64,000 nucleotides of DNA from the NCBI GenBank assembly GCA_942492905.1, contig OW818657.1, positions 1 through 64,000 of the forward strand, written 5' to 3'. Position 1 is the first letter of the stretch. Each line of letters begins with the position of its first letter. The notes under the pieces were generated by a model that did not search any database, was not told the origin of the DNA, and saw nothing but the letters and a program-made list of their open reading frames with translations. The DNA comes from CAIZWU01 sp942492905. GTDB lineage: Bacteria; Verrucomicrobiota; Verrucomicrobiia; Verrucomicrobiales; V1-33. Positions 20,582 to 28,820 of the stretch are shown here, in pieces. The position numbers were made by a program, and so were the translations under genes.

Positions 20582-22317
20582 GGTGCAGCAGGTAGTTGGT
20601 CGGTCAGGGTTTTGAGGAAGGCGATCAGGGCAGCCTGGTCTGCGGCACCCAGATTCAGTCCGGCCCCCGGATGTTTGGCCAGGTTGGGATCAAGGGAGGC
20701 CGTGCGGTGGATGCCGGTGCTGTAGTGGGTTATGACTTCCTCCAGCGTGGCGAAACGGCCATCGTGCATGTAGGGGGCAGTAAGGGCGATGTTGCGCAGG
20801 CTGGGAGTGACGAATTTCCCCTGATCCGATGGCTGACCGGTGACGCGGGCCCGGCCGGGGTCACCGGTGAGGAGACCGTTGTTATGAAATTGATGGTCCG
20901 TGAAAAGTGGCCCGCCGTGGCAGTGGAAACAATCGGCCCCGGTCTGGCCGGTCCGGGGATCGGACTCGGTCATGAAGAGCTCGAAGCCGCGCTGTTCCTC
21001 TGCCGTCAGGGTGGCGGTGCCGTTGAAGGCGCGGTCGAGGCGGGAATCGTGGGCGGTGAGAGTGAGAAGGTATTGTTCCAGGGCGAGCGCCACTTTTTCC
21101 GGAGTGATCCCCGCCGAGCGGAAGCCTGCCTGGAAGGCGGCAGGGTAGTCCGTCTCTTTAGTTAGCTTTTCACAGACGCGGCCGGGGGATTCGTCCATCT
21201 CGCGATGGTCAGCGATGGGTTGGAGCACCTGACTGCGGAGGGAACCGGCCCGCCCATCCCAGAAGAATTGGCGTTTCCACGCGAGGTTGAACAGGGGCAT
21301 GGCATTGCGGTCGCCCGGCCGGTTGTCGATGCCGAGGCTGACGGGGCGGGCATCGGTGAAAGCGGCTTCAGCCTGGTGGCAGGAAGCGCAGGAGACGGTG
21401 CCATCGCGGGAGAGGATCGGATCGTGAAACAATTTTTCGCCGAGGGTGACGCGTTCCGTGATGAGCGGATTGTCCCGGGGCAGATCCGGCATCGGGAAGG
21501 TGCCGCTCATGGTGAAAGGCCACGGGGTGTAGGCCGCAGGCAGATCAATCGGCGCCACCGGCGGCGAAGAGATGGCGGCAGGCGCGGTGGAGACGAGGCG
21601 GCTGACCCGGAACGCCCCGGGAAGATTCGCCATCAGGGCCGCGGCTACCGGGTCGCCCTCACGGGAGTGGGTCGCGGTGCCATCACGCACGAACGAGAGG
21701 GCGCGCGGGGCATTGAGGAGGGAGGCGAGATCAAACTGGAGGAGGAGGCCGGCATCCTGGCGGAGATTCAGCGGGACGGCGAGGCTGACGCAGGTGCGGT
21801 TGGGGTCGCGGGCAAGGTGCCAGCTGTAACCCTGCGGTTCGTCCTTTCCGGTGCGGAAGTGGCCTTCCAACGCCAGAAAAATGTAGCCGCCCTGCCAGGA
21901 CCAATGGAGGCCGTTCAGATTGGGATTGAGCGGGTGGCCGGCGGTAAATTCCGCACCCTTGGCCGCGTTCTCCTCCGGCGGCGGGCCGAGGTAAAACCGG
22001 ATCGCACGGTAAGTGGCCGCAGGCGCATCCGGCAGGGAGATGACCTTCCGGCGCGCCGCGGCGTCCAGCCAGGCGTAGGTGGCAGGGAATTCCAACCATT
22101 GGCCGTCCGGGCGTTCGAGGGCGAAGCCGCTCAGCAGATAACTGAGGCGGGTGACCGAGAGCGTTTCCCCTGCGGCATTTTGATAGGCAAGGGCATCCAA
22201 GCGCAGCGGGGCGCCCTGAAAGACGGGTTCGATCGTGATTTCGAGCCGCGCCGCGGCGGCGGGCTGTCGCAGGGTGAGGACGGCCAGCCACAGTAGGGTC
22301 TGGAGGAATCGGGACAT
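20578..22317 (-). CDS. MbnP-like domain fused to MbnH/cytochrome c peroxidase-like dihaem protein
   Basis: This 579-residue exported protein combines two families. Residues about 23-250 match the MbnP-like copper-binding family, including the diagnostic GLHWSWQGGYIFL (Trp139, Trp141). After a Pro/Ala linker (about 245-275), residues 280-579 are a dihaem cytochrome c peroxidase/MauG-type domain with two haem motifs, CASCH (310-314) and CFHCH (463-467), and the conserved APYMHDG near residue 517. In methanotrophs MbnH is a separate dihaem enzyme that oxidises a Trp of MbnP to kynurenine to create a Cu site; here both parts are in one chain. It sits 3 bases after the YHYH gene and overlaps the sulfatase. 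The enzymatic role of the fusion is inferred. Confidence 0.85.
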   Translation of the reverse strand: MSRFLQTLLWLAVLTLRQPAAAARLEITIEPVFQGAPLRLDALAYQNAAGETLSVTRLSYLLSGFALERPDGQWLEFPATYAWLDAAARRKVISLPDAPAATYRAIRFYLGPPPEENAAKGAEFTAGHPLNPNLNGLHWSWQGGYIFLALEGHFRTGKDEPQGYSWHLARDPNRTCVSLAVPLNLRQDAGLLLQFDLASLLNAPRALSFVRDGTATHSREGDPVAAALMANLPGAFRVSRLVSTAPAAISSPPVAPIDLPAAYTPWPFTMSGTFPMPDLPRDNPLITERVTLGEKLFHDPILSRDGTVSCASCHQAEAAFTDARPVSLGIDNRPGDRNAMPLFNLAWKRQFFWDGRAGSLRSQVLQPIADHREMDESPGRVCEKLTKETDYPAAFQAGFRSAGITPEKVALALEQYLLTLTAHDSRLDRAFNGTATLTAEEQRGFELFMTESDPRTGQTGADCFHCHGGPLFTDHQFHNNGLLTGDPGRARVTGQPSDQGKFVTPSLRNIALTAPYMHDGRFATLEEVITHYSTGIHRTASLDPNLAKHPGAGLNLGAADQAALIAFLKTLTDQLPAAP

Positions 22318-22320
22318 CGG

Positions 22321-24102
22321 TCAGTTGATGGTGAACCCGTTGGTGAGGGTGTAGGTGGGGCCTGGATTGAAGGTCACCACCACATTTTTGCCCCCGGCCG
22401 TCGTGGCTGCCGGGATGACAACAGTCGCCTGCGCGGTGGTGGCAGAAGGACGCGAAAGCGAGCTTCCGATGATGGTGCCGCCCAAGGTGATGCTGAGGGG
22501 GAGAATGTTGGAGGGGGGATTCGGCGGCGTGGTGGGCAGGGTGATCACGATGGTGACCGTGGTGCCCCGCGCCGCGCTGCCACCGGGAGCCACCGCAGTG
22601 CTGCCGGTGCCACCCCCACCGCCGGCCGTGTAGTCAAAACCGTTGCTGTCGAAGGCGGCCAGGCTGGTGCGGGAGATGCGGTAGAAACGGCGGGTGGAGC
22701 TGGCCGCCGCTGACAATTCCACAAAGCTGGCGGCCGGGCCAGTGGCGACCACGGCAGGAGCCAGGTCTGGCCAAGTGGTCAGATCAGGCGAGGCCTCGAC
22801 CAGATAGGTGCCGCCTTCCACGGCACTCCAGGTGAGGGTGACATTGCCGTTGGTGGAATTGAGGGCAGGCGGATCGAGGGATTCCGCGATGTTGGGGCCG
22901 CCGTTGAACCAGGTGGTGACGGTTTCGCTGATAATGCTATTGCCGCCAGTAGGACTGCCGTAATATTGACGCCCCGTGGTGTAAGGAAACATCGGGGTGC
23001 CGTCCGCATTGATCGGCGTGAAGTAGGCCCAGGTGCCGGCGGGATATTCCGGAGTGACGCAGAAACGGACGTTTTGTTCGTTCAGGTCGAAGTCCACCCC
23101 TTGCGTGAAACCCCGGTCGCCGAGGTAATCGAAGTCCTCAAGGTAATGCCCCAGTGCGTAGGTGGCGCTGACGGCGGGACCATTTTTGAACGCCACCGTT
23201 TGAATGCGCTGAGCCCAGGCGGGCAGGATGGTGCGGCCAGTGGTGGCAAGGTTGGTGGTGTTTTTGGTGCCATCGCGCAGGGTGAAGCCTGACACCATGC
23301 GGCGGAGCCCGCTGGCCGGGTCGAGCGGAATGTCATAGCCGTAGGGGCCATAGACCGGCAACCCATCGGCCGCCCAGGCCAGGATGGGGGAATGTTTCGT
23401 GACCGGGGTGGGGCTTTCCGTGTAGCGGTTGGTCACGGCGTTGTAATCCACATGATCGCCCAGTTGATGACGAAGCCCAATGGGCTGGGCGTGGTAATGA
23501 TAATTGTTGCCGGCCTGGTGGGCGAGGGCCGGGTCGAAGGTGACGCCTTCGTTGTGATAACCATCGCGGTTCCAGACCCCGTCGCCAGTCAGGCCATTGC
23601 CGGGAGTGGCATCGGTGCTGCTGCCGCTGACGTAGGAAAAGGCATCGCGGCTGTCGAACATGGAGACGCCATTGACCATGGCCCCGGTGGCTCCGAGACC
23701 CGTCAGGCTTTTGGTGGCCGGAATGACCGGGGTCCGCGGGATGCGGTAGGTCTTGGCGGTGTTGGAGGGAAAGTTGGGGAAGTTCTGGGTTTTGGCAGCA
23801 TTGAGATACCACGGCCCCATGAGATGGCTGGCGAGCCCGCTGGTGCGGATGTAAACCCAGTTGCCGGAATAGACGATCATGCTGATGCCCGCGTAAGTGG
23901 GGCTGCTTTGCACGCCGGTGCCGCGGCTCCAGGTGGTCACCGGAGTGCGGGCCGTTTCGGCGGCAGTGGTTTCGTAGATCCGGGCATATTGGCTGGAACC
24001 TCCGGTGTGCCAGGAAGTAAGCTGGGGATCAGCTTGAACGGGGCGCGCAGCCAACAGGAGGGCTGAAGCGAGGAGCAGTCTGGGAAGAGGCGTCTGGTTC
24101 AT
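22321..24102 (-). CDS. Exported YHYH-domain protein with IPT-like C-terminus
   Basis: This 593-residue protein has a Sec signal peptide (MNQTPLPRLLLASALLLAARPVQA). Its core is the YHYH domain, with the motif YHYH at residues 201-204 in a His-rich stretch (HNEGVTFD, then AHQAGNNYHYHAQPIG, then HQLGDHVDY) and the following SPILAWAADGLPVYGPYGY. The clustered histidines suggest metal binding; the family's reaction is not established. Residues about 450-520 resemble the beta module on other proteins here (YLVEASPDLTTWPDL... RRFYRIS), and the final about 90 residues look like an IPT/TIG immunoglobulin-like domain. The start at 24102 was chosen for the signal peptide. It is the first gene of the three-gene unit with the MbnP/MbnH fusion and sulfatase. 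Confidence 0.83.
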   Translation of the reverse strand: MNQTPLPRLLLASALLLAARPVQADPQLTSWHTGGSSQYARIYETTAAETARTPVTTWSRGTGVQSSPTYAGISMIVYSGNWVYIRTSGLASHLMGPWYLNAAKTQNFPNFPSNTAKTYRIPRTPVIPATKSLTGLGATGAMVNGVSMFDSRDAFSYVSGSSTDATPGNGLTGDGVWNRDGYHNEGVTFDPALAHQAGNNYHYHAQPIGLRHQLGDHVDYNAVTNRYTESPTPVTKHSPILAWAADGLPVYGPYGYDIPLDPASGLRRMVSGFTLRDGTKNTTNLATTGRTILPAWAQRIQTVAFKNGPAVSATYALGHYLEDFDYLGDRGFTQGVDFDLNEQNVRFCVTPEYPAGTWAYFTPINADGTPMFPYTTGRQYYGSPTGGNSIISETVTTWFNGGPNIAESLDPPALNSTNGNVTLTWSAVEGGTYLVEASPDLTTWPDLAPAVVATGPAASFVELSAAASSTRRFYRISRTSLAAFDSNGFDYTAGGGGGTGSTAVAPGGSAARGTTVTIVITLPTTPPNPPSNILPLSITLGGTIIGSSLSRPSATTAQATVVIPAATTAGGKNVVVTFNPGPTYTLTNGFTIN

Positions 24103-24249
24103 GAGACATGGATAGGGCGTGAACCTGAAGTTGGGGTGAAGTGGCGGGCGAAAAGAAAAGAATCGGGTGGGCTTTGACTTGGAAAACCAGGACTTCGGCA
24201 CCCGGCGGGGCGTCGGGCGGGACGCGCGGGGCGCGTGTGCTCCCGTTGG

Positions 24250-25755
24250 TCAGTCTTCGGAGTTGCCAGCCACAGGGAGACGGACCGTGAAGGTGGTGCC
24301 TTCCCCGGGAGTGCTGGTGACGGCGATACAGCCGTGGTGGGCTTCGATGATGGACTTGGTGATAGCCAAACCCAGACCGGTGCGGCCGGCCGGGAGGCTG
24401 CGCGATTGATCGGCGCGGTAGAAGCGGTCGAAGATGTGGGCGAGGGCGCCGGGGGTCATGCCTTCACCGGTATCGGCGACGGTGAGGACGGCTTCGGGGC
24501 CTTCCTTTTTGAGGGATAACCGGATCTCCCCGCTCTCCCGGTTGTAGTGGATGGCGTTGGTCAGGAGATTGGCGAGGACGAGGGTGAGATAGTCAGGATC
24601 ACCCTCCATGGGAAGCGGGGTGAGATCCTGATGGATGATAATCTGGCGCGCGGCCGCGAGGGGCGCGAGGAGTTCCACCTGCTCGGCAGCAGCACGGGCG
24701 AAGTCGAAGCGGAGGCGTTTCATGGGCTGGTCCCCGGCATCCAGCCGGGCCAGCGCGAGCAGGGATTCGATGAGCTGGCGCATGCGCCCGGCGGCGCGTT
24801 GGCAGGCTTCGAGGCTTTGCCGGTATTCCTCGGCGGGGCGATCCCGGCGGAGGGCGGTCTGCGTCTGGGTCAACATGACGGTGACCGGAGTCCGGAGTTC
24901 GTGCGCGGCATCCGAGATGAAACGGGTCTGCTGGGTGAAGGAGGCATCGAGCCGGCCCAGCATGGCATTGAGCACGGTAGCGAGCTGGCCCAGTTCATTG
25001 TCAGGATCTGCGACCGGCAGGCGTTCGCCAAGATTGCCGGCGGAAAGCTGTCCGGCGGTGGCTGTCATGGCGGCAAGCGGCTGGAGCGCGCGCCCGCCAG
25101 CCCACCAACCCCCAGCGAGACCGAGTCCGAGGATGGCGAGCCCGGCGGCGGAAAGTTGCCATGCGCTGCTGCGGAGGGCAGCGAGTTCCGGCGCGATGCT
25201 GCGGACCACGAGGAAGGTCTCGCCGGGCGGCGTGGCGCCCAGCAAGGTAAGTTCATCGCCATTCCGGGTGATGACGGTGCGGACACCGGCATCGGGAGGC
25301 ACGGGCAGGTCCCGGTCCGGTCCAGTGGTGGCAATCAAGATCCCATCGCGCCGCCAGATGGTGATCCTGCCGCCGGGGGTTTCTTCAGCTTTGAGGGCGG
25401 CCTCCAATCCGGTCAGGTTGCGGCCGGAGGGCCCGGCCCGGCCCGGCAGGGGCGGGCGGTCTTCATCGTTGCCGGGGCCGTCTGCCTCCTCACGGGGTGG
25501 AGGCGGACGGCGGGGTGGAGGGCCACCTTCGGGCCCGGGCCCACCGCGCAGACGGGCCCCGCCATCGGGCGGACCATTCTGCCGGAGCAGCCGCATGCCA
25601 TTGTTATACCGCTCCTGAAGCCGCTCGGAAGCGGTTGCAAGGGTGCGCTCCTGTTCCAGCCGCCAGGCGGTGAACCCGAACCCGCCCAACACCGCGAGGA
25701 GGATCAGGCCATGCCAGATCTGCAGGCGCCAACGGATGGAGTTTGAAAACAACAT
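24250..25755 (-). CDS. CusS-like heavy-metal-type sensor histidine kinase
   Basis: This 501-residue kinase has membrane helices at about 15-32 and 198-220 and a HAMP domain at about 220-272. The HisKA box has His285 in SDAAHELRTPVTVML. The HATPase carries NLLTNAIHYN, DTGEGM and GRTGLGLAI. The periplasmic part contains a low-complexity Gly/Pro/Arg stretch (residues about 60-105) before a small sensor segment. The domain order and sequence fit the heavy-metal-sensor subgroup (CusS/PcoS-like), although a metal ligand is not demonstrated. Its gene is 6 bases after the OmpR regulator, making a two-component pair. It lies 147 bases upstream of the YHYH gene on the same strand. Confidence 0.88.
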   Translation of the reverse strand: MLFSNSIRWRLQIWHGLILLAVLGGFGFTAWRLEQERTLATASERLQERYNNGMRLLRQNGPPDGGARLRGGPGPEGGPPPRRPPPPREEADGPGNDEDRPPLPGRAGPSGRNLTGLEAALKAEETPGGRITIWRRDGILIATTGPDRDLPVPPDAGVRTVITRNGDELTLLGATPPGETFLVVRSIAPELAALRSSAWQLSAAGLAILGLGLAGGWWAGGRALQPLAAMTATAGQLSAGNLGERLPVADPDNELGQLATVLNAMLGRLDASFTQQTRFISDAAHELRTPVTVMLTQTQTALRRDRPAEEYRQSLEACQRAAGRMRQLIESLLALARLDAGDQPMKRLRFDFARAAAEQVELLAPLAAARQIIIHQDLTPLPMEGDPDYLTLVLANLLTNAIHYNRESGEIRLSLKKEGPEAVLTVADTGEGMTPGALAHIFDRFYRADQSRSLPAGRTGLGLAITKSIIEAHHGCIAVTSTPGEGTTFTVRLPVAGNSED

Positions 25756-25761
25756 GGTGCC

Positions 25762-26412
25762 TCAGACAATGCTGTAGCCGTGGCCGCGGCGGGTTTGGAT
25801 AAAATCGTGCCCGAGCTTTTTCCTGACATTGGAGACGTGGACATCGAGCAGGTTGGAGAGGGTGCTTTCGTTTTCGTCGAAGAGATGTTCGTAAAGGGTA
25901 GTGCGCGTGACCAGCCGGCCGCGGTGGATGGCCAGATACTCGACCAAGGCATACTCCCGGGCGGTGAGCCCGATTTCCTGGTGGTCCAACTGCACGGTGC
26001 GGGCGGCGGTGTCGATTTCCACGCGGTCGATGGTGAGGCGGGTCGTCGTCTGGGTGCCGGTGCGGCGGATCACTGCCCGGAGGCGGGCAAAGAGTTCGGC
26101 GAGGTCGAAGGGTTTGACCACATAATCATCGGCCCCATGGTCGAGCCCGCGGACCCGGTCCCGTGAACCATCGCGGGCGGTCAGCATGATGACCGGCGTG
26201 CGCTTGCGGAGGCGGAGGCGCTCCAGCACCGCCCAGCCATCGAGCCGGGGCAGCATGCCATCGAGGATGATCGCGTTATAGTCCCAGGTGAGGGCTTTAT
26301 CGAGGCCATCGAGCCCGTCCTCGGCGGTGTCCACGGCGTAACCTTCCTCGCGCAGCGCCTGGGCGAGGCTTTCCAGGAGGTCGGGTTCATCTTCGATGAG
26401 AAGGAGGCGCAT
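25762..26412 (-). CDS. OmpR-family response regulator (CusR-like)
   Basis: This 216-residue protein has a receiver domain (MRLLLIEDEPDLLESL; Asp51 in AIILDGMLPRLDG; Lys in DYVVKPF) and a winged-helix output domain (LTAREYALVEYLAIH, DVHVSNVRKKLG, RRGHGYSIV). I take the ATG at 26412, which begins at the receiver fold. It pairs with the kinase 6 bases downstream. Sequence style matches regulators of metal-efflux genes; the adjacent YHYH and MbnP/MbnH-like genes are natural candidates for control, but no operator can be pointed to. Confidence 0.9.
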   Translation of the reverse strand: MRLLLIEDEPDLLESLAQALREEGYAVDTAEDGLDGLDKALTWDYNAIILDGMLPRLDGWAVLERLRLRKRTPVIMLTARDGSRDRVRGLDHGADDYVVKPFDLAELFARLRAVIRRTGTQTTTRLTIDRVEIDTAARTVQLDHQEIGLTAREYALVEYLAIHRGRLVTRTTLYEHLFDENESTLSNLLDVHVSNVRKKLGHDFIQTRRGHGYSIV

Positions 26413-26466
26413 GGCAGGAGGATAAAGCGCCAACCTTTAGCAGAGATGAAGCGGAAACGGGAGGGC

Positions 26467-26964
26467 TTAATCTTTGGCGGCACAGGCGGCCACACGGCGC
26501 AGGAGGGGCCGCAGGCTGAAGTAGAGGGCGGCCCAGACGGCTGGAGCGAGCAGGCTCCAGACAATCATGCCGCGGACGCCGGTCATGCCGTATTCCCGGA
26601 GGAACCGGGGGATGTTTTCAAAAAACCGGGAAAGAAGCTGTGGGATGGACAGCGGGATGGCGGGGACGCTGAAGAGGGATTCCCCGGCCCGGTAGAAGGG
26701 CAGCAGCAACACCAATTGGAGCGGATAGGCAAGCGTGCCGGTGCCTTGGATGATCGGTTGATTGAGCTTCAGAGCCCAGGCGGCGAGCCCGCAGAGCAGA
26801 AAGCCGCTGCCGAGGATGGGGAAGATGCCGAGAGTGAATCCGAGCGCGAGTGTAAGTGCAATCTTGTCAGGGGTGATGCCCTGGGTGAGTTGTTGGCGGA
26901 CGGGGCCGGCGATCCGGCGCTGCCACCAGTTGGGCCGGGGCGCGGGCGGGGAAACGTCAGTCAT
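26467..26964 (-). CDS. DUF2062 membrane protein
   Basis: This 165-residue protein shows the DUF2062 pattern: an N-terminal basic segment, then LTLALGFTLGIFPILGSG and further membrane helices, with conserved Pro and Gly in the first helix. The family function is unknown; members often sit near glycosyltransferase or lipid genes. The ATG at 26964 overlaps the stop of the upstream DUF1475 gene by 8 bases (ATGACTGA), indicating coupled translation. It is the last gene of a four-gene operon. Confidence 0.8.
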   Translation of the reverse strand: MTDVSPPAPRPNWWQRRIAGPVRQQLTQGITPDKIALTLALGFTLGIFPILGSGFLLCGLAAWALKLNQPIIQGTGTLAYPLQLVLLLPFYRAGESLFSVPAIPLSIPQLLSRFFENIPRFLREYGMTGVRGMIVWSLLAPAVWAALYFSLRPLLRRVAACAAKD

Positions 26965-27292
26965 GGCGGCGCAGGAGGAGACGTTCCACCGGGGCACCGG
27001 CCGGGAGGCGGAAGATCTGAATCAGAACGTAAAGGGCCATGGCGATATTCCCGAACAGCAGAATCCCCACCAACCAACCGAGCCGTACCGGCCAGGTGCG
27101 CTCTTTGTAAGCGACCCAACCCCAGAAAAAGAGGAACCCGAAGTAGGCGTCAAAAAGCGTGGCGATGAACCATGGATGACCGATGACGTCTGCGGGGATT
27201 TTCCACAGGGCCTGCACGGAGCTGGCCCAGCCGGTGACGGCGAGCATGGAGACGAGGACGACAATGGCGAAAGCGCGGAGGAACAGGATCAT
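26957..27292 (-). CDS. DUF1475-like small membrane protein
   Basis: This 111-residue protein has three membrane helices and the DUF1475-type core HPWFIATLFDAYFGFLFFWG WVAYKER. I chose the ATG at 27292 because it overlaps the zinc-ribbon stop by 4 bases (ATGA); a start 30 bases earlier would overlap more. Function unknown. The aromatic and charged residues between helices are family-typical and not obviously catalytic. Confidence 0.68.
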   Translation of the reverse strand: MILFLRAFAIVVLVSMLAVTGWASSVQALWKIPADVIGHPWFIATLFDAYFGFLFFWGWVAYKERTWPVRLGWLVGILLFGNIAMALYVLIQIFRLPAGAPVERLLLRRHD

Positions 27293-27738
27293 GAGCTTGG
27301 GGAAGGCCGGGGTCTCAGGCAACTACGCACCGGGAGGGGGCGCGGACTGGTATCCTCGGGCTGCGGCATCATGGCATCATGACCTGCCTTATGGCGGGCG
27401 TCCGCGAGACGGGCCTTTTCTTTGCGGCGGCAGGCCCGGCAGCGGACGGCGGTCGAGTAGATCGGTGCAGCGGTGGATTCGTAATACCATTGCTGATCCG
27501 AAGCCCTCCAAATCTGAGTCGAATTGCAATCCTTGCATGTAAAAGGGAGATCCTGATAACAAACTGGAGGCTGAGTCCATGAACCACCTGGATTGATCCG
27601 GTCGGGATGCACGGGGATGGAGTCGTCCGGTATTTCGTCCGCGTTTTTAATCCACCCCTTCCTGAGCAACGCGGCGATCCGTTCCAAGCGGAATAGTTGG
27701 TTCAGACCCGTTTGTTGGCGTAGCTTGCGACGGGTCAT
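27289..27738 (-). CDS. Zinc-ribbon domain protein
   Basis: About 149 residues. The middle holds a classic treble-clef/zinc-ribbon: PFTCKDCNSTQIW, then about 25 residues, then VRCRACRRKEKAR, giving two Cys-x2-Cys pairs. The flanking pattern (YQDLPF, QWYYES, IYSTAVRC) is that of the small bacterial zinc-ribbon family. I take the ATG at 27738 (MTRRKLRQQTG), 25 bases after the prenyl synthase stop; a longer frame to 27888 runs into that gene. The C-terminal tail is Pro/Arg-rich and may be poorly conserved. GC is lower than in the neighbours. It may bind RNA or protein. Confidence 0.7.
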   Translation of the reverse strand: MTRRKLRQQTGLNQLFRLERIAALLRKGWIKNADEIPDDSIPVHPDRINPGGSWTQPPVCYQDLPFTCKDCNSTQIWRASDQQWYYESTAAPIYSTAVRCRACRRKEKARLADARHKAGHDAMMPQPEDTSPRPLPVRSCLRPRPSPSS

Positions 27739-27763
27739 GGTGGGGCGGCAGGAAAGGCGGCAT

Positions 27764-28648
27764 TCAAAACTCCCGCTGGAGCAGATGCCCGGCGAGTTCG
27801 CCGAGGCGGCGGGCGGCGGGGCCGAAATGCTGCAGGGCGGTGCGGGCTTCTTCCGTGAGGCGGGCGGCTTCGGCGCGGGAGGCGTCAAGGCCGAGCAGCG
27901 CGGGGTAGGTGCTCTTTTCGGCGGCGAGGTCCTTGCCGGCGGTCTTGCCCAGCTTTTCGCTGGTCTGGGTGACGTCGAGAATATCGTCGATCACCTGGAA
28001 AGCGAGACCGGTGGCGTGGCCGAAAGTGGTGAGGTCGGCGAGTTGTGAGGGAGAAGCCCCCGCGATCATGCCGCCAAGCCGCAGGCTGCTGGTGAGGAGG
28101 GCAGCGGTTTTGCCTTCGTGAATCAGGCGGAGTTCGTCAAAGGTCAGGGTTTTGCCTTCGCCTTCCAAATCGCGGACCTGGCCGGCGATGAGGTGCAGGC
28201 TGCCGGCGGTGACGGCCAGTTCCCGGACCAGCTCGGCGGTGGTGTAGCCCGGGCCCGCAGGAGATTGCAGGAGCAGCTCGAAAGCCATGGGCTGGAGGGC
28301 ATCGCCCGCGAGCACCGCGATGGCATCGCCATAGACCTTGTGGCAGGTCGGCCGGCCCCGGCGGAAATCATCGTCGTCCATGCAAGGCAGGTCGTCATGG
28401 ATCAGCGAATAAGTGTGGATACACTCGATGGCACAGGCGGCGGCGAGGGCCGCTTCGGAATCCCCGCCGCAGGCCTCGCAGGCGGCGAGGAGCAGGACGG
28501 GACGCAGGCGTTTTCCCCCGGCGAACATGCTGTGCCGGATGGCTGCATGCAAGGTGGCGGGCGGCGTGGCCGCGGAAGGAAGCAGGCGATCGAGGGCAGC
28601 ATCGACGCGGGCGGTTTGCGCGGTGAGGTAGGCAGAAAGTTCAGGCAC
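27764..28648 (-). CDS. ispA: Short-chain isoprenyl diphosphate synthase (FPP synthase-like)
   Basis: This 294-residue trans-prenyltransferase condenses isopentenyl diphosphate with allylic diphosphates. The first Asp-rich motif is DDLPCMDDDD (residues 85-94) followed by RRGRPTCH, and the second is DDILD (221-225). Other conserved parts are GGKRLRPVLLLA and FQVIDDILDVT. The residues before the first motif (CIHTYSLIHDD) match bacterial farnesyl diphosphate synthases, suggesting a C15 product, though C20 cannot be excluded. The start is GTG at 28648. It heads an operon with the zinc-ribbon, DUF1475 and DUF2062 genes and is divergent from the EamA transporter. Confidence 0.92.
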   Translation of the reverse strand: MPELSAYLTAQTARVDAALDRLLPSAATPPATLHAAIRHSMFAGGKRLRPVLLLAACEACGGDSEAALAAACAIECIHTYSLIHDDLPCMDDDDFRRGRPTCHKVYGDAIAVLAGDALQPMAFELLLQSPAGPGYTTAELVRELAVTAGSLHLIAGQVRDLEGEGKTLTFDELRLIHEGKTAALLTSSLRLGGMIAGASPSQLADLTTFGHATGLAFQVIDDILDVTQTSEKLGKTAGKDLAAEKSTYPALLGLDASRAEAARLTEEARTALQHFGPAARRLGELAGHLLQREF

Positions 28649-28820
28649 GGGGAAAGTGGGTCTAAAGCGGAGGCTGGGAAAACCGGCCTTCTTTCTGGCG
28701 TGGAATGCGGCGGGAGGAAACGGGAAATTGCGGCTGGACCTTTGAAAATCCGAGCAAGCTGAGCCAATTCGTACCGCAAATCGCGCCTGACACCCATGCG
28801 GGCCTGCGCCTTGCTGCGCG

